From contig JBKHXF010000026.1 of the NCBI GenBank assembly GCA_046566145.1, forward strand, positions 1 to 64,000: 64,000 nucleotides of DNA. The letters are read 5' to 3'. Below the pieces are notes generated by a model, which was given only the letters and a program-made list of their open reading frames with translations, ran no database searches and was not told the origin of the DNA. Origin of the DNA: JBKHXF01 sp046566145 (GTDB lineage: Bacteria; Actinomycetota; Nitriliruptoria; Nitriliruptorales; Nitriliruptoraceae). This document shows positions 41,797 to 51,300 of this stretch, in pieces. The position numbers and the translations under genes were made by a program. Every line of letters begins with the position of its first letter. Positions within the stretch are counted from its first letter, which is position 1.

Positions 41797-43076
41797 TGTC
41801 CGAGTACGACACCAAGACGGCCGCCGGCGAGGAGCCCATCGTCGAGGACTCGCCGGCGATCCCGGACATCCACGGCGTCGGCGAGACGCTGCGCAAGGGC
41901 CTGTTCAAGGACGTGAAGAACACGGTGCTCACGATCGTGTTCGGCTTCGTCATCGCCTACGCGGTCTACCGGGCGTGGTTCTTCATCACGGAGAACCCCA
42001 AGGTCACGCCGGACGGCGAGGTCGTGAACTCGTGGCGGGTCATCCGCCTCAACCTGCAGGCCTTCATGGTCGGGTCCCAGTGGGGCGCGACGGGCACCAG
42101 CTTCGCGATGCTCTGGGCGGGGGTCTACACCGCCGTGTTCGCGTTGGCGTTGGCCGTCGGTCCGCGCAGCGACGCCGACGTCGTGCCGATGTCGAACCGC
42201 ACCCGGGTCGCCATCATCGGCCCCGCGGTCCTCGGCGCGCTGGTCCTGCTGAACTACACCGAGACCGTCACCCCGAAGCTGCTCACCGCCGTCATCCCGG
42301 TCGTCTTCCTCGCCGGCTTCCGTCTCGTGCGGGTGCTCCCGGAGGCGTTGGCGAACCGCCGTGGCCCGATCCTCGCCGCGCTGGCGCTGCTGACCTTCCT
42401 CCTCGAGACGGGCTTCGACCCGAGCAACCTCAACCGCTTCGGTGGGCTGCTGCTCACGATCAACGTCGCGTTCGTCTCGATCGTGGCCTGCTTCCCCATC
42501 GGCGTCCTGATGGCGCTCGGCCGGCGCTCGTCGTTCCCGCTGATCCGGCCCATCACGGTCGGCTACATCGAGCTGATCCGTGGCGTGCCGCTGATCTCAC
42601 TGCTGTTCATGGGCCAGTTCGCCCTGCCGTTCTTCCTGCCGCCGGGCACGGAGATCAACCCCACGACCGCGTCGATCGTGATGATCACGCTGTTCTCGGC
42701 GGCCTACGTGGCCGAGATCGTCCGGGGTGGCCTGCAGTCGGTGCCCAACGGCCAGACCGAGGCCGGGCAGGCCGTCGGCCTGTCGCCGGTGACGATCACG
42801 CGCAAGATCGTGCTCCCGCAGGCGCTGCGGAACTCCATCCCGGCGCTGGTCGGGCAGTTCATCGCCCTGCTGAAGGACACGACGCTGCTCATCATCATCG
42901 GGCAGTTCGACATCCTCGGCGTGAGCAAGCCCATCCTCGCCGGTCCCCAGTTCCAGAACCAGGGCTACGCCCCCGAGGTGTACGCCTTCGTCGCGTTCAT
43001 GTTCTGGGTCATCTGCTTCTCCATGTCCCGCGCGTCCCAGCGCCTCGAGACCAAGCTCGGAGTCGGTACCCGATGA
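41796..43076 (+). CDS. aapM: Amino-acid ABC transporter permease (AapM-like)
   Basis: The 426-residue second permease has an acidic N-terminal extension of 45 residues, then about eight hydrophobic helices. The EAA loop is EAGQAVGLSPVTITRKIVLP, with ALVGQFIALLKDTTLL after it. YIELIRGVPLISLLFMGQF is a conserved segment of the family. It pairs with AapQ and stands between it and the ATPase gene. Confidence 0.93.
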   Translation: MSEYDTKTAAGEEPIVEDSPAIPDIHGVGETLRKGLFKDVKNTVLTIVFGFVIAYAVYRAWFFITENPKVTPDGEVVNSWRVIRLNLQAFMVGSQWGATGTSFAMLWAGVYTAVFALALAVGPRSDADVVPMSNRTRVAIIGPAVLGALVLLNYTETVTPKLLTAVIPVVFLAGFRLVRVLPEALANRRGPILAALALLTFLLETGFDPSNLNRFGGLLLTINVAFVSIVACFPIGVLMALGRRSSFPLIRPITVGYIELIRGVPLISLLFMGQFALPFFLPPGTEINPTTASIVMITLFSAAYVAEIVRGGLQSVPNGQTEAGQAVGLSPVTITRKIVLPQALRNSIPALVGQFIALLKDTTLLIIIGQFDILGVSKPILAGPQFQNQGYAPEVYAFVAFMFWVICFSMSRASQRLETKLGVGTR

Positions 43077-43855
43077 GCACCCCCACTGACCTCAAGTCCG
43101 CTGCGCTCGAGCCGGGTGGCACCGGCGAGCCGATCATCACGCTGTCCGAGGTGGACAAGTTCTTCGGCGACTTCCAGGCGCTGAAGAACATCAACCTCGT
43201 GGTGGGCAAGCAGGAGGTCGTCGTCGTCATCGGGCCGTCCGGCTCGGGCAAGTCGACGATGATCCGCTGCATCAACCACCTCGAGCAGCACACCAACGGG
43301 CGCATCGTCGTCGACGGCGTGGAGCTGTCGGAGGACATCCGCAACATCCAGGAGATCCGCCGCGAGTGCGGCATGGTCTTCCAGTCCTTCAACCTCTTCC
43401 CGCACATGTCGATCCTCGACAACATCACCCTCGGCCCGCGCCAGGTGCGCAAGAAGCCGAAGGCGGAGGCCGAGGCGCACGCCATGGAGCTGCTCGAGCG
43501 GGTCAAGATCCCCGAGCAGGCCAAGAAGTTCCCGGGCCAGCTCTCCGGCGGCCAGCAGCAGCGCGTGGCGATCGCCCGCGCGCTCGCGATGGAGCCGAAG
43601 GTCATGCTCTTCGACGAGCCGACCTCCGCCCTCGACCCCGAGATGGTCAAGGAGGTCCTCGACGCGATGCAGGACCTCGCGAGGTCCGGCATGACCATGA
43701 TCGTCGTCACCCACGAGATGGGCTTCGCCAAGGCCGTCGCCGACCGTGTCGTGTTCATGGCCGACGGCGAGATCGTCGAGGTCGGCACCCCCGACCACTT
43801 CTTCGACGACCCGCAGGAGGACCGCACCAAGCTGTTCCTCTCGCAGATCCTGTAG
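43073..43855 (+). CDS. aapP: Amino-acid ABC transporter ATP-binding protein (AapP-like)
   Basis: The 260-residue ATPase has Walker A GPSGSGKST, Q-loop FQSFNLFPHM, signature LSGGQQQR, Walker B VMLFDEPTSALD and the switch His in VVTHEMGF. This is the polar-amino-acid class (GlnQ/AapP). It overlaps aapM by ATGA and is followed by a terminator. Confidence 0.95.
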   Translation: MSTPTDLKSAALEPGGTGEPIITLSEVDKFFGDFQALKNINLVVGKQEVVVVIGPSGSGKSTMIRCINHLEQHTNGRIVVDGVELSEDIRNIQEIRRECGMVFQSFNLFPHMSILDNITLGPRQVRKKPKAEAEAHAMELLERVKIPEQAKKFPGQLSGGQQQRVAIARALAMEPKVMLFDEPTSALDPEMVKEVLDAMQDLARSGMTMIVVTHEMGFAKAVADRVVFMADGEIVEVGTPDHFFDDPQEDRTKLFLSQIL

Positions 43856-43889
43856 TCCGCTCCTGGCCCGTCCGGGCCGGTGCGTCGAT

Positions 43890-43926
43890 GGGCCGCTGGG
43901 ACCCCCACGTTGGGGACCAGCGGCCC
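43890..43926 (+). terminator. Terminator of the aap operon
   Basis: GGGCCGCTGG pairs with CCAGCGGCCC over 10 bp; a further 5-bp stem (CCCCA with TGGGG) caps it around a CGT loop. It starts 35 nt after the aapP stop. Confidence 0.8.
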
Positions 43927-44005
43927 TCGTCGTCCGTGGGGGCATCCGTAGCGTCGGTGGCGTGGCGCCGGTGGGCGCCACCCCGACCCGACGAGGAGCG
44001 CCCGG

Positions 44006-44566
44006 ATGCGTCGCCACATCACCCACGCCCGCTACGTCGACGTCCCCTTCGACGTGGTCGCGGCCATCCTCGCCGACGACGCCGTGGCGGTGCTCCAGGA
44101 CTCGTCCGCCACCGCCGAGCGCGAGACCCACGCCGCCCACGCGCACCTGCACGCCCACCTCGGTGGTGCGGAGGTCGAGCGCGAGGTCCGCATCGCGGTG
44201 GGTCCATTCGAGCCGCTCGGCATCACCCGGGTGCGGGTCCCGCTCCGGTGGGAGGCCGAGCGGGCGCCCGCGCTGTTCCCGGTCGCCGAGGGCACGCTCG
44301 ACGTGCAGGCGATGTCGCTGCACCCGCCGGTCACCGAGGTGGGGATCACCGCGGTGTACGAGCCGCCCCTCGGTCCACTCGGCACGCTCGGCGACACGCT
44401 CCTCGGGCACCGGTACGCCGAGGAGGCCGTGTCGCGGTTCGTCCGCGAGGTCGCCGACCGGGTCGCCGCCGAGGCTGCGCGGCGCGCCGAACCCGAGGAC
44501 GTCCGCCGCCGGCTCCGCGACGGGGTGATCGTCGTGCCCGACGAGCCCGCCGACCTGCCCCGGTAG
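44006..44566 (+). CDS. SRPBCC/START-like protein, function unknown
   Basis: The 186-residue protein reads like a START-like fold: an N-terminal beta strand RYVDVPFDVVAAILADD, several long beta strands (REVRIAVGPFEPLGITRVRVPLRW, AVYEPPLG), and a C-terminal helix RFVREVADRVAAEAARR. No signal or membrane segment. A GAGGAG site precedes the ATG. Ligand unknown. It converges on the MATE gene with 10 nt between. Confidence 0.65.
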   Translation: MRRHITHARYVDVPFDVVAAILADDAVAVLQDSSATAERETHAAHAHLHAHLGGAEVEREVRIAVGPFEPLGITRVRVPLRWEAERAPALFPVAEGTLDVQAMSLHPPVTEVGITAVYEPPLGPLGTLGDTLLGHRYAEEAVSRFVREVADRVAAEAARRAEPEDVRRRLRDGVIVVPDEPADLPR

Positions 44567-44576
44567 GGCGGGGCCG

Positions 44577-45938
44577 TCAGCGGGCCGACGCCTCGGCGGG
44601 CAGCGCCTCGCCGGCGCGCGTCCACGCGTCGCTGCGCAGCCGGACGACGAGGGAACCGAGACGGACGAGCATCATCGCCTCGAGGGCGATCCACAGCCCG
44701 AGCAGCCCCGCGCCGGCGGTGACCGCCACCTGGGCGCCGAGCGCGGCGACGAGAGCCGCGAGCACCGTCCACGTCCGCAGGTAGGCGAAGTCGCCGGCGC
44801 CCATGAACACCCCGTCGAGCACGAACACCGTGCCGTTGAGCACGTGCCCGCCGGCCGCGAGCCACCAGACGCCGGCCACGGCGGCGAGGACGGCGGGCTC
44901 GTCGGTGAGGAGCCGCGGGACGACCCCCGCAGCGGCCAGCAGGAGCCCGGCCACCACCACGCCGCCGACGGCGCCCCAGGCGACGAGGTCCCGGGCCGCC
45001 GCACGCGCCCCGTCGCGGTCGCCGGCGCCGAGCGCGGTGCCGACCAGCGCCTGCGCGGCGATCGCGAACCCGTCCATCAGGAACGACACGAGGATCCAGA
45101 CCTGCCACAGCACCTGGTGCGCCGCGGCGGTCGTCGCGTCGACCCGGGCGGCCGCCGCCGTGACGACGAGCAGTCCGAACACGAGCGCACCGGTCCGCAG
45201 GAACAGGTCCCGGCTGACCTGCACGAGCGCGGACACCTCGCGGCGACCCGGCAGGCCGTGCCCGCCGAGCGGGAGACCGACCCGACGCAGCAGCACGACG
45301 AAGACGAGGACCGCGACGACCTCGGCGGCGACGGTCGCCCACGCCGCGCCCTCGAGCCCCCAGCCCCACCGCAGCACGAGCAGCACGTCGAGGCCCGCGT
45401 TGACGACGTTCGCGAGGACGACGACGACCAGCGGCGTCCGGGTGTCGCTGACACCGCGGAACGCGCCGTGCCCGACGTAGCCGAGCAGCAGGAAGGGGAT
45501 GCCGAGCGCCCGGATGCGCAGGTACGCCGCGGCCGGGTCCACCAGCGACTCCACCGCGCCGGCGGCGACGAGCAGCGGCCGGGCCGCCAGCAGCACCAGC
45601 AGGCCGATGACGACGCCGAGCCCGAGCGCCGCGACACCCGCGTGGGCGACGCGGCGGCCGGCAGCCCCACGGTCCCCTGCCCCGACGGCACGGGCCACCG
45701 TCGCCGTCGTACCGACGACGAGGAAGTTGAACACCCAGCTCACGGCCGCGAGCACCGCGACGGCCAGCCCGAGCGCCCCGAGCGCCTCCGTGGACACGCG
45801 GCCCACGACCGCCGTGTCGACGACGCCGAGCAGCGGGTCGGCGACGAGCGTCAGCGTCGCGGGGAGGGCGAGCGCGAGGATCCGACGGTGGCGACGGCCC
45901 GTCGTCGTGCCCGGGGGCGCCTCCGCCGGTCCGCTCAC
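44577..45938 (-). CDS. MATE-family multidrug/organic cation exporter (DinF-like)
   Basis: The 453-residue protein has twelve hydrophobic helices in two homologous halves. Family segments are LTLVADPLLGVVDTAVVGR, GVSDTRTPLVVVVLANVVNA, and in the second half VDGFAIAAQALVGTALGAGD (with MDGFAIA). It exchanges H+ or Na+ for organic cations. The GTG start overlaps the stop of the upstream gene (GTGA). Substrate not inferable. Confidence 0.92.
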   Translation of the reverse strand: MSGPAEAPPGTTTGRRHRRILALALPATLTLVADPLLGVVDTAVVGRVSTEALGALGLAVAVLAAVSWVFNFLVVGTTATVARAVGAGDRGAAGRRVAHAGVAALGLGVVIGLLVLLAARPLLVAAGAVESLVDPAAAYLRIRALGIPFLLLGYVGHGAFRGVSDTRTPLVVVVLANVVNAGLDVLLVLRWGWGLEGAAWATVAAEVVAVLVFVVLLRRVGLPLGGHGLPGRREVSALVQVSRDLFLRTGALVFGLLVVTAAAARVDATTAAAHQVLWQVWILVSFLMDGFAIAAQALVGTALGAGDRDGARAAARDLVAWGAVGGVVVAGLLLAAAGVVPRLLTDEPAVLAAVAGVWWLAAGGHVLNGTVFVLDGVFMGAGDFAYLRTWTVLAALVAALGAQVAVTAGAGLLGLWIALEAMMLVRLGSLVVRLRSDAWTRAGEALPAEASAR

Positions 45939-46369
45939 GCGCCTGCCGGGCGGTCGCGAGGGACCCGGTAGCGACGGCGCCACTCCCGCTCGGCGTCGGC
46001 GAACGCGTCCAGCGGCGCGACCACGTCGCCGACGGCCTCCAGCAGCTCCTCGAGCTCGCCCGTGGACGCCGCGACCTCGCGCACCTCGTCGAACGCGCCG
46101 CGGGACTCGGCGATGGCGGCGGCGCAGTCGTCCCAGTCCGGCTCGAGCCCCTCGATCCGCCACCGCGGCATCCACGCCTCGGCGTCGTCGAGGGCCCGGC
46201 CGAGCGCGTCGAGGCCGACGCCGATCGGGGCGGGCTCCACCCGGCCGGTGGGCAGCGTGCCGAGCAGCAGCCGGCGTCCACCCTCGATGACCTCGGCGCA
46301 GTCGAGGAAGGCCCACCAGGCGTCGTGCCGGTCGGCGGGGAGCTCGGGCTTGCGGGCGAACAGGGCCAT
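45935..46369 (-). CDS. Hypothetical protein upstream of MATE exporter
   Basis: The 144-residue acidic, Trp-rich protein starts MALFARKPELPADRHDAWW, with FLDCAEVIEGGRRLLLGTLP. A helical C-terminal half ends in an Arg-rich tail. No domain recognised. No Shine-Dalgarno site; a TAGCCT element on the minus strand (46380-46385) ends 10 nt before the ATG, consistent with a near-leaderless mRNA. Coupled by GTGA to the MATE gene. Confidence 0.7.
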   Translation of the reverse strand: MALFARKPELPADRHDAWWAFLDCAEVIEGGRRLLLGTLPTGRVEPAPIGVGLDALGRALDDAEAWMPRWRIEGLEPDWDDCAAAIAESRGAFDEVREVAASTGELEELLEAVGDVVAPLDAFADAEREWRRRYRVPRDRPAGA

Positions 46370-46382
46370 CGGGGGCGGGAGG

Positions 46383-46985
46383 CTACCGCCGGCGCTGGTC
46401 CGTCGGTCGCCGCGGGTCGCCGGTGCGGATGCCCCCACCACCGGGGACGTCCCGGTCGCGCACCTCGGCGGACGGGTCGCCCAGCAACCGGTGCCGACCC
46501 ACCTGCCAGTCCCACGCCCGGGCCCCGCGCCGGCGGGCGAGCCCACGGGCCGCGAGGGTGACCGCGGCGGCGGCGACGCCGAGCGCCACGCCCACCGCGA
46601 GCCCGGTGGTGGTCCTCGGCGCCATCCCCGGGACGAGCCCGAGCCAGCCGATCAGGGGACCGGCCACGAGCATGCCGGCGGCGAGCGCCAGACGGGTGCG
46701 GTCACGCCGCCGCTGCAGCCGCGCCTGCTCCGCCGTGACGACCTCGAGCCGCGCGGAGAACCGCGCCTCACGGTCCACCTCCGCCCCGCGGTCCGCGAGG
46801 CGCCGCAGGGCGCCGAGCCGTCCGTCGAGCGGGAGCGGCACCTCGCCGGCCGCCTCGACGGTCGCGCGCAGCTCGTCGACACGCCGGCGCCAGCGTTCGG
46901 TGCCGTCGGGCGGGGTCGTGTCGGGCACGGTGTCTCCGGGGCCGGTGGGAGCGTCGCGCTCACCCGGGTGGTTCGGCACCACCAC
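46383..46985 (-). CDS. Small membrane protein with two central helices, function unknown
   Basis: The up to 200-residue product has an Arg/Glu-rich coiled-coil-like region (RWRRRVDELRATVEAAGE; RFSARLEVVTAEQARLQRRR), then two hydrophobic helices near residues 102-145, and a charged C-terminus. The frame starts in a run of GTG codons; an alternative GTG at 46928 would give 181 residues. It overlaps the 3' end of the mscS-like gene by 26 nt if the long start is used. No family recognised. Confidence 0.6.
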   Translation of the reverse strand: MVVPNHPGERDAPTGPGDTVPDTTPPDGTERWRRRVDELRATVEAAGEVPLPLDGRLGALRRLADRGAEVDREARFSARLEVVTAEQARLQRRRDRTRLALAAGMLVAGPLIGWLGLVPGMAPRTTTGLAVGVALGVAAAAVTLAARGLARRRGARAWDWQVGRHRLLGDPSAEVRDRDVPGGGGIRTGDPRRPTDQRRR

Positions 46986-47754
46986 CGCCCGGTCCTGCCG
47001 CCGGGATCGCGTCCGCCCGGGCGTGCACCACCACGGGCTGGGCCAGCAGCGCCGTGTGCGGGACCTCGACGATCGCGCCGGCGGCGGTGCGCAGCGTCAC
47101 GGAGGCGTGCCCGACGGCGGTCACCCGCCCCCGGTGCCCGGCGACCTCCACGTCGTCACCGACGCCGACGATCCGCTCGGTGTGCCGTCCGGCGACCACG
47201 GCCGCGACCGCGTCGCGCGAACCGAGGCCGAGCGCGAGCGCGACGGCCGCGACCGCGCCGGCCACCAGCAGGAGCAGCAGCTGGCGGAGCACCCCGACCT
47301 GGATGCCGATCTGGTCGGCGGCGACGAGGACCGTCAGCACCAGCACCGACCAGAACGCCACGGCGGCGACCACGCCGGCGGTGGTGGGGGCGATGCGCCC
47401 CAGCATCCGGTCGAGCACCGTGCGCAGGGCGACGGCGAGCGACCAGCCGAGCACCAGGACGACGAGCCCGACCAGCAGGTCCGGGATGGCGGTCAGGAGC
47501 CGGGCGGCCGCGGCCTCCAGGCCGCTGCGGGTCGCCTCGGGCTCGGCGAGCCGGCCGACGGCGACGACCGCCGCGAGGACGGTGAGCGCCCAGAACGTGC
47601 TCCCCGAGATGCGCCCGGCCGTCCGGGGGTCGCGGAGCAGCCGCCGCACCGCCACGTTCAGCAGCGCGGCCACGGCCGCGGCGACCGCCACCCCGAGGAG
47701 CAGGGTCACCCCGGCCTCGATCCACGGGGTCGAGGACGTCAAGAGCTCCTCCAC
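46960..47754 (-). CDS. Small-conductance mechanosensitive channel (MscS-like)
   Basis: The 264-residue protein has four to five hydrophobic helices, a Gly/Ala-rich pore helix (LLLLLVAGAVAAVALALGLG), and the MscS beta domain: RIVGVGDDVEVAGHRGRVTAVG, then TLRTAAGAIVEVPHTALL. The C-terminal alpha/beta domain is short, so it is a minimal form of the family. It would release solutes on osmotic downshock. The GTG start is 139 nt from the divergent small membrane protein gene. Confidence 0.85.
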   Translation of the reverse strand: MEELLTSSTPWIEAGVTLLLGVAVAAAVAALLNVAVRRLLRDPRTAGRISGSTFWALTVLAAVVAVGRLAEPEATRSGLEAAAARLLTAIPDLLVGLVVLVLGWSLAVALRTVLDRMLGRIAPTTAGVVAAVAFWSVLVLTVLVAADQIGIQVGVLRQLLLLLVAGAVAAVALALGLGSRDAVAAVVAGRHTERIVGVGDDVEVAGHRGRVTAVGHASVTLRTAAGAIVEVPHTALLAQPVVVHARADAIPAAGPGGGGAEPPG

Positions 47755-47896
47755 GCGCCCTCCTGCCGTGTGCGTCGTGCGTGCAGCCTGCCACGCTGGG
47801 CGCCGCGGCGCTCAGGACCGCCGTCCGGTCGACCGACCGGGAACCGGGACCGCTACGAACCCGTTGTCCCCGTCCCTGCCGATCGATGGGCCCCCC

Positions 47897-48163
47897 GTGG
47901 AGCTCCTGCTCGCCGCCGCCGCCGCGCTGGCCGTGCTGCTCACGACCTCGTCGCTGCCGCGCCCCGCCGCCCGTCGGGTGCGCGCGGACGACCGCCCCAC
48001 CCCGCGCCGCCAGGCCGACCCCGACGGCCCCACGATCGAGCTGCACGACTTCCGCGACGACGAACCCGTCTGGCACGAGCGGCCCGCGGTCGTCGGCACG
48101 GCGCTCGTCCTCGCGGGCCTGCTGGCCCTGGTCGCGGCGATCGCGGCCGTGGTGGACCTCTGA
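47897..48163 (+). CDS. Small two-helix membrane protein, function unknown
   Basis: The 88-residue product has an N-terminal helix (VELLLAAAAALAVLLTTSS), a polar middle with basic (RPAARRVRADDRPTPRRQ) and acidic (ELHDFRDDEPVW) parts, and a C-terminal helix VVGTALVLAGLLALVAAIAA. The GTG start has no clear Shine-Dalgarno site; a nearby ATG is out of frame. It lies between divergent mscS and metH. Confidence 0.6.
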   Translation: MELLLAAAAALAVLLTTSSLPRPAARRVRADDRPTPRRQADPDGPTIELHDFRDDEPVWHERPAVVGTALVLAGLLALVAAIAAVVDL

Positions 48164-48198
48164 CGCACGCCGCCGGCGTCGCGCGGCCCTCGCCCGCG

Positions 48199-48227
48199 TT
48201 GGCCCCCCGCGGTGCCGGGCGTACCCT
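48199..48227 (+). promoter_or_regulatory. Putative metH promoter
   Basis: TTGGCC and TACCCT are spaced by 17 nt. The predicted leader is about 100 nt. It is too short for a cobalamin riboswitch and contains no B12-box-like element that I could see. Confidence 0.5.
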
Positions 48228-48332
48228 CCACCGGTGACGCGCCACCGAACGTGACACGGCCCGGAGTCCCGGTCCCGCCTGCGCCGGTCGACCACCGACC
48301 TGCCTCCCCGGACCTGCGACGCTGGACCCCCG

Positions 48333-51300
48333 ATGACCCAGACCCCGCGCTCGGCCCCGCTGCCGCCCCTCGAGTCGCACCCGTTCCTCAACGCGCTGCG
48401 CGAGCGCGTGCTCGTCTTCGACGGGGGGATGGGGACGACGCTGCAGGCGTACGACCTGACCGCGGAGGACTTCGGCTCGGACGACCTCGACGGCTGCAAC
48501 GAGATCCTCGTGCGCACCCGTCCCGACGTCGTCGAGCAGGTGCACCGGGAGTTCCTCGAGGTCGGCGTCGACGCGGTCGAGACCGACACCTTCGGCGGGG
48601 CCCCGTGGGTCCTCGACGAGTACGGGCTCGGCGACGACACCGAGGAGCTCAACCGCCTCGCGGCGGAGGCGGCCCGTCGGGCCTGCGACGCGTACTCGAC
48701 CCCGGAGCGGCCCCGCTTCGTCGTCGGCTCCATCGGCCCCGGCACCAAGGCGCCGACCCTGTCGCTCGGCAAGGACCCCGCCGAGGCCAAGGACTGGATC
48801 GACGTCGCCACGATGGAGGACGGCTACCGCCGGCAGGTCCGCGGCCTGCTCGACGGCGGCACCGACGTGCTGCTCATCGAGACGTGCTTCGACCTGCTGC
48901 AGGTCAAGGCGGCGGTGGCGGCCTGCAACGACGTGTTCGTGGAGCGCGGTGCCCGCGTGCCGCTCATGGTGCAGTTCACCGTCGAGAAGGACATCAACAC
49001 GATGCTGCTGGGGACCGAGCCCCTGGCCGCCATCGCCGCCCTCGACCCGCTCGCCATCGACGTGCTCGGCATGAACTGCGCGACCGGGCCCGAGGACATG
49101 CGCGAGCACGTCCGCACGCTGGCCCGCGCGTCGCGCCTGCCCATCTCGGTCATCCCCAACGCCGGCATCCCCCACCTCGAGGACGGCCGGACCGTCTACC
49201 CGCTCGGGCCCGAGGGGCTCGCGGAGGCGCAGCGGGCGTTCGTGACCGACCTCGGCGTGAACATCGTCGGAGGGTGCTGCGGCACGACGCCGGAGCACCT
49301 CGCCGCGGTCGTGCAGGCCGTGGAGGGCCTGCGCCCCCGCCGGCGCGTGCTGGACCGGCCGAGGCTCGCGAAGCCCGGCGTGGCCGGCTCGTTGGTGCTC
49401 CCCGCGCCGGCGGCGGACGACGAGGCGGTCGAGCCCATCACGGTCGAGTTCCGGCCGTCCCTCGCCTCGCTGTACGCGGCCTCGCCGATCGAGCAGGACA
49501 ACTCGTTCCTCGTCATCGGCGAGCGCGCCAACGCCAACGGGTCCCGGGCCTTCCGCGACCTGCTGCTGGCCGAGGACTGGGACGCCATGGTGGCGCTGGC
49601 GAGGTCGCAGACCCGCGAGGGCGCCCACGTGCTCGACCTGTGCGTCGACTACGTCGGCCGTCCGGGCGCGCCCGACATGGTCGCGGTCGTCGACCGCTAC
49701 GCGACGCAGTCCACCCTGCCGCTGGTCATCGACTCGACCGAGGTCGACGTCATCGAGGCCGCCATGGTCCGCCTCGGCGGCCGCGCGGTCATCAACTCCG
49801 TGAACCTCGAGGACGGTCGGAACAAGGCCGACGTGCTGCTGCCGCTGGCGAAGCGCTACGGCGCGGCGGTGGTCGTGCTCGCCATCGACGAGGAGGGCCA
49901 GGCCCGCACCGCCGACTGGAAGGTCGCGGTGTGCGAGCAGGTCGCCCGCATCGCCATCGACGAGTACGGGCTCGAGGCGTCCGACCTCATCTTCGACTGC
50001 CTGACCTTCCCGCTCGGCTCCGGGCAGGACGACCTGCGGCGCGACGCGCTCGAGACGCTCGAGGCCATCGAGCGGGTCAAGGCCGCGATCCCCGGGTGCT
50101 ACACGACCCTCGGGGTCTCCAACGTCTCGTTCGGGCTCTCCCCCGCGGCCCGGCAGGTCCTCAACTCCGTGTTCCTCGCCGAGGCCGTCGAGCGCGGCCT
50201 CGACTCGGCGATCGTGCACCCCGGCAAGATCCTGCCGCTGCACCGCATCCCCGAGGAGCACGTCCAGGTCGCGTCCGACCTCATCAACGACCGGCGCGGC
50301 AGCACCGGGCTCGGTGGGACCGCGCCGGCGGACTACGACCCGCTGCACCGCCTCATGGCCCTGTTCGAGGGCGCCAGCGAGAGGGCCGGCGACCACGAGG
50401 CGCTCGCGGCGCTGCCGCTGACCGAGCGGCTGACCCGCCGCATCGTCGACGGCGACCGCGACGGCATCGAGGCCGACCTCGACGAGGCGATGGCCGCGGG
50501 GCACGCGCCGCTGACCATCATCAACGAGTTCCTGCTCGACGGCATGCGCACCGTCGGCGAGCTGTTCGGCTCCGGCCAGATGCAGCTGCCGTTCGTGCTG
50601 CAGTCCGCCGAGGCCATGAAGACCGCCGTGGCGCACCTCGAGCCCCACATGGAGGCCGGCGAGGGCTCCGGCAAGGGCACCGTCGTGCTCGCGACCGTCA
50701 AGGGCGACGTGCACGACATCGGCAAGAACCTCGTCGACATCATCCTGCGCAACAACGGCTACGACACCGTCAACATCGGCATCAAGCAGTCGATCGACCA
50801 GATCCTCGCCGCCGCCGAGGAGCACGACGCCGACGCCATCGGGATGTCCGGCCTGCTCGTGAAGTCGACCGTGGTCATGAAGGACAACCTCGAGGAGATG
50901 AACGTCCGCGGGACCACCCCGCCGGTGCTCCTCGGTGGCGCGGCCCTGACCCGCAGCTACGTCGAGGACGACCTGCGCGCGCTGTACTCCGGCGAGGTCT
51001 TCTACTGCAAGGACGCCTTCGAGGGCCTGCACGTCCTCGACGCGGTCCTGCAGGCCCGCATGGCCGGCGAGGCCCCGCCCGAGGAGCTCGTCGCGCGCCG
51101 CCCGAAGCGCGAGCACACCCGCACCCGGCCCGCCGAGCAGGCCCCGGCGACCGACGCACAGGGGCGCCCCCGCTCCGGGGTCGCGACCGACGTCGACGTC
51201 CCGACGCCGCCGTTCTGGGGCACCCGGGTCGTGCGGGGCATCAACGTCGACGAGGTGTGGCCGCTGATCAACGAGGTGGCGCTGTTCCGCAACCAGTGGG

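Noticed and set aside
48228..48332. Cobalamin or SAM riboswitch before metH
   Set aside because: The leader is only about 100 nt, has no B12-box-like sequence and no matching stems.
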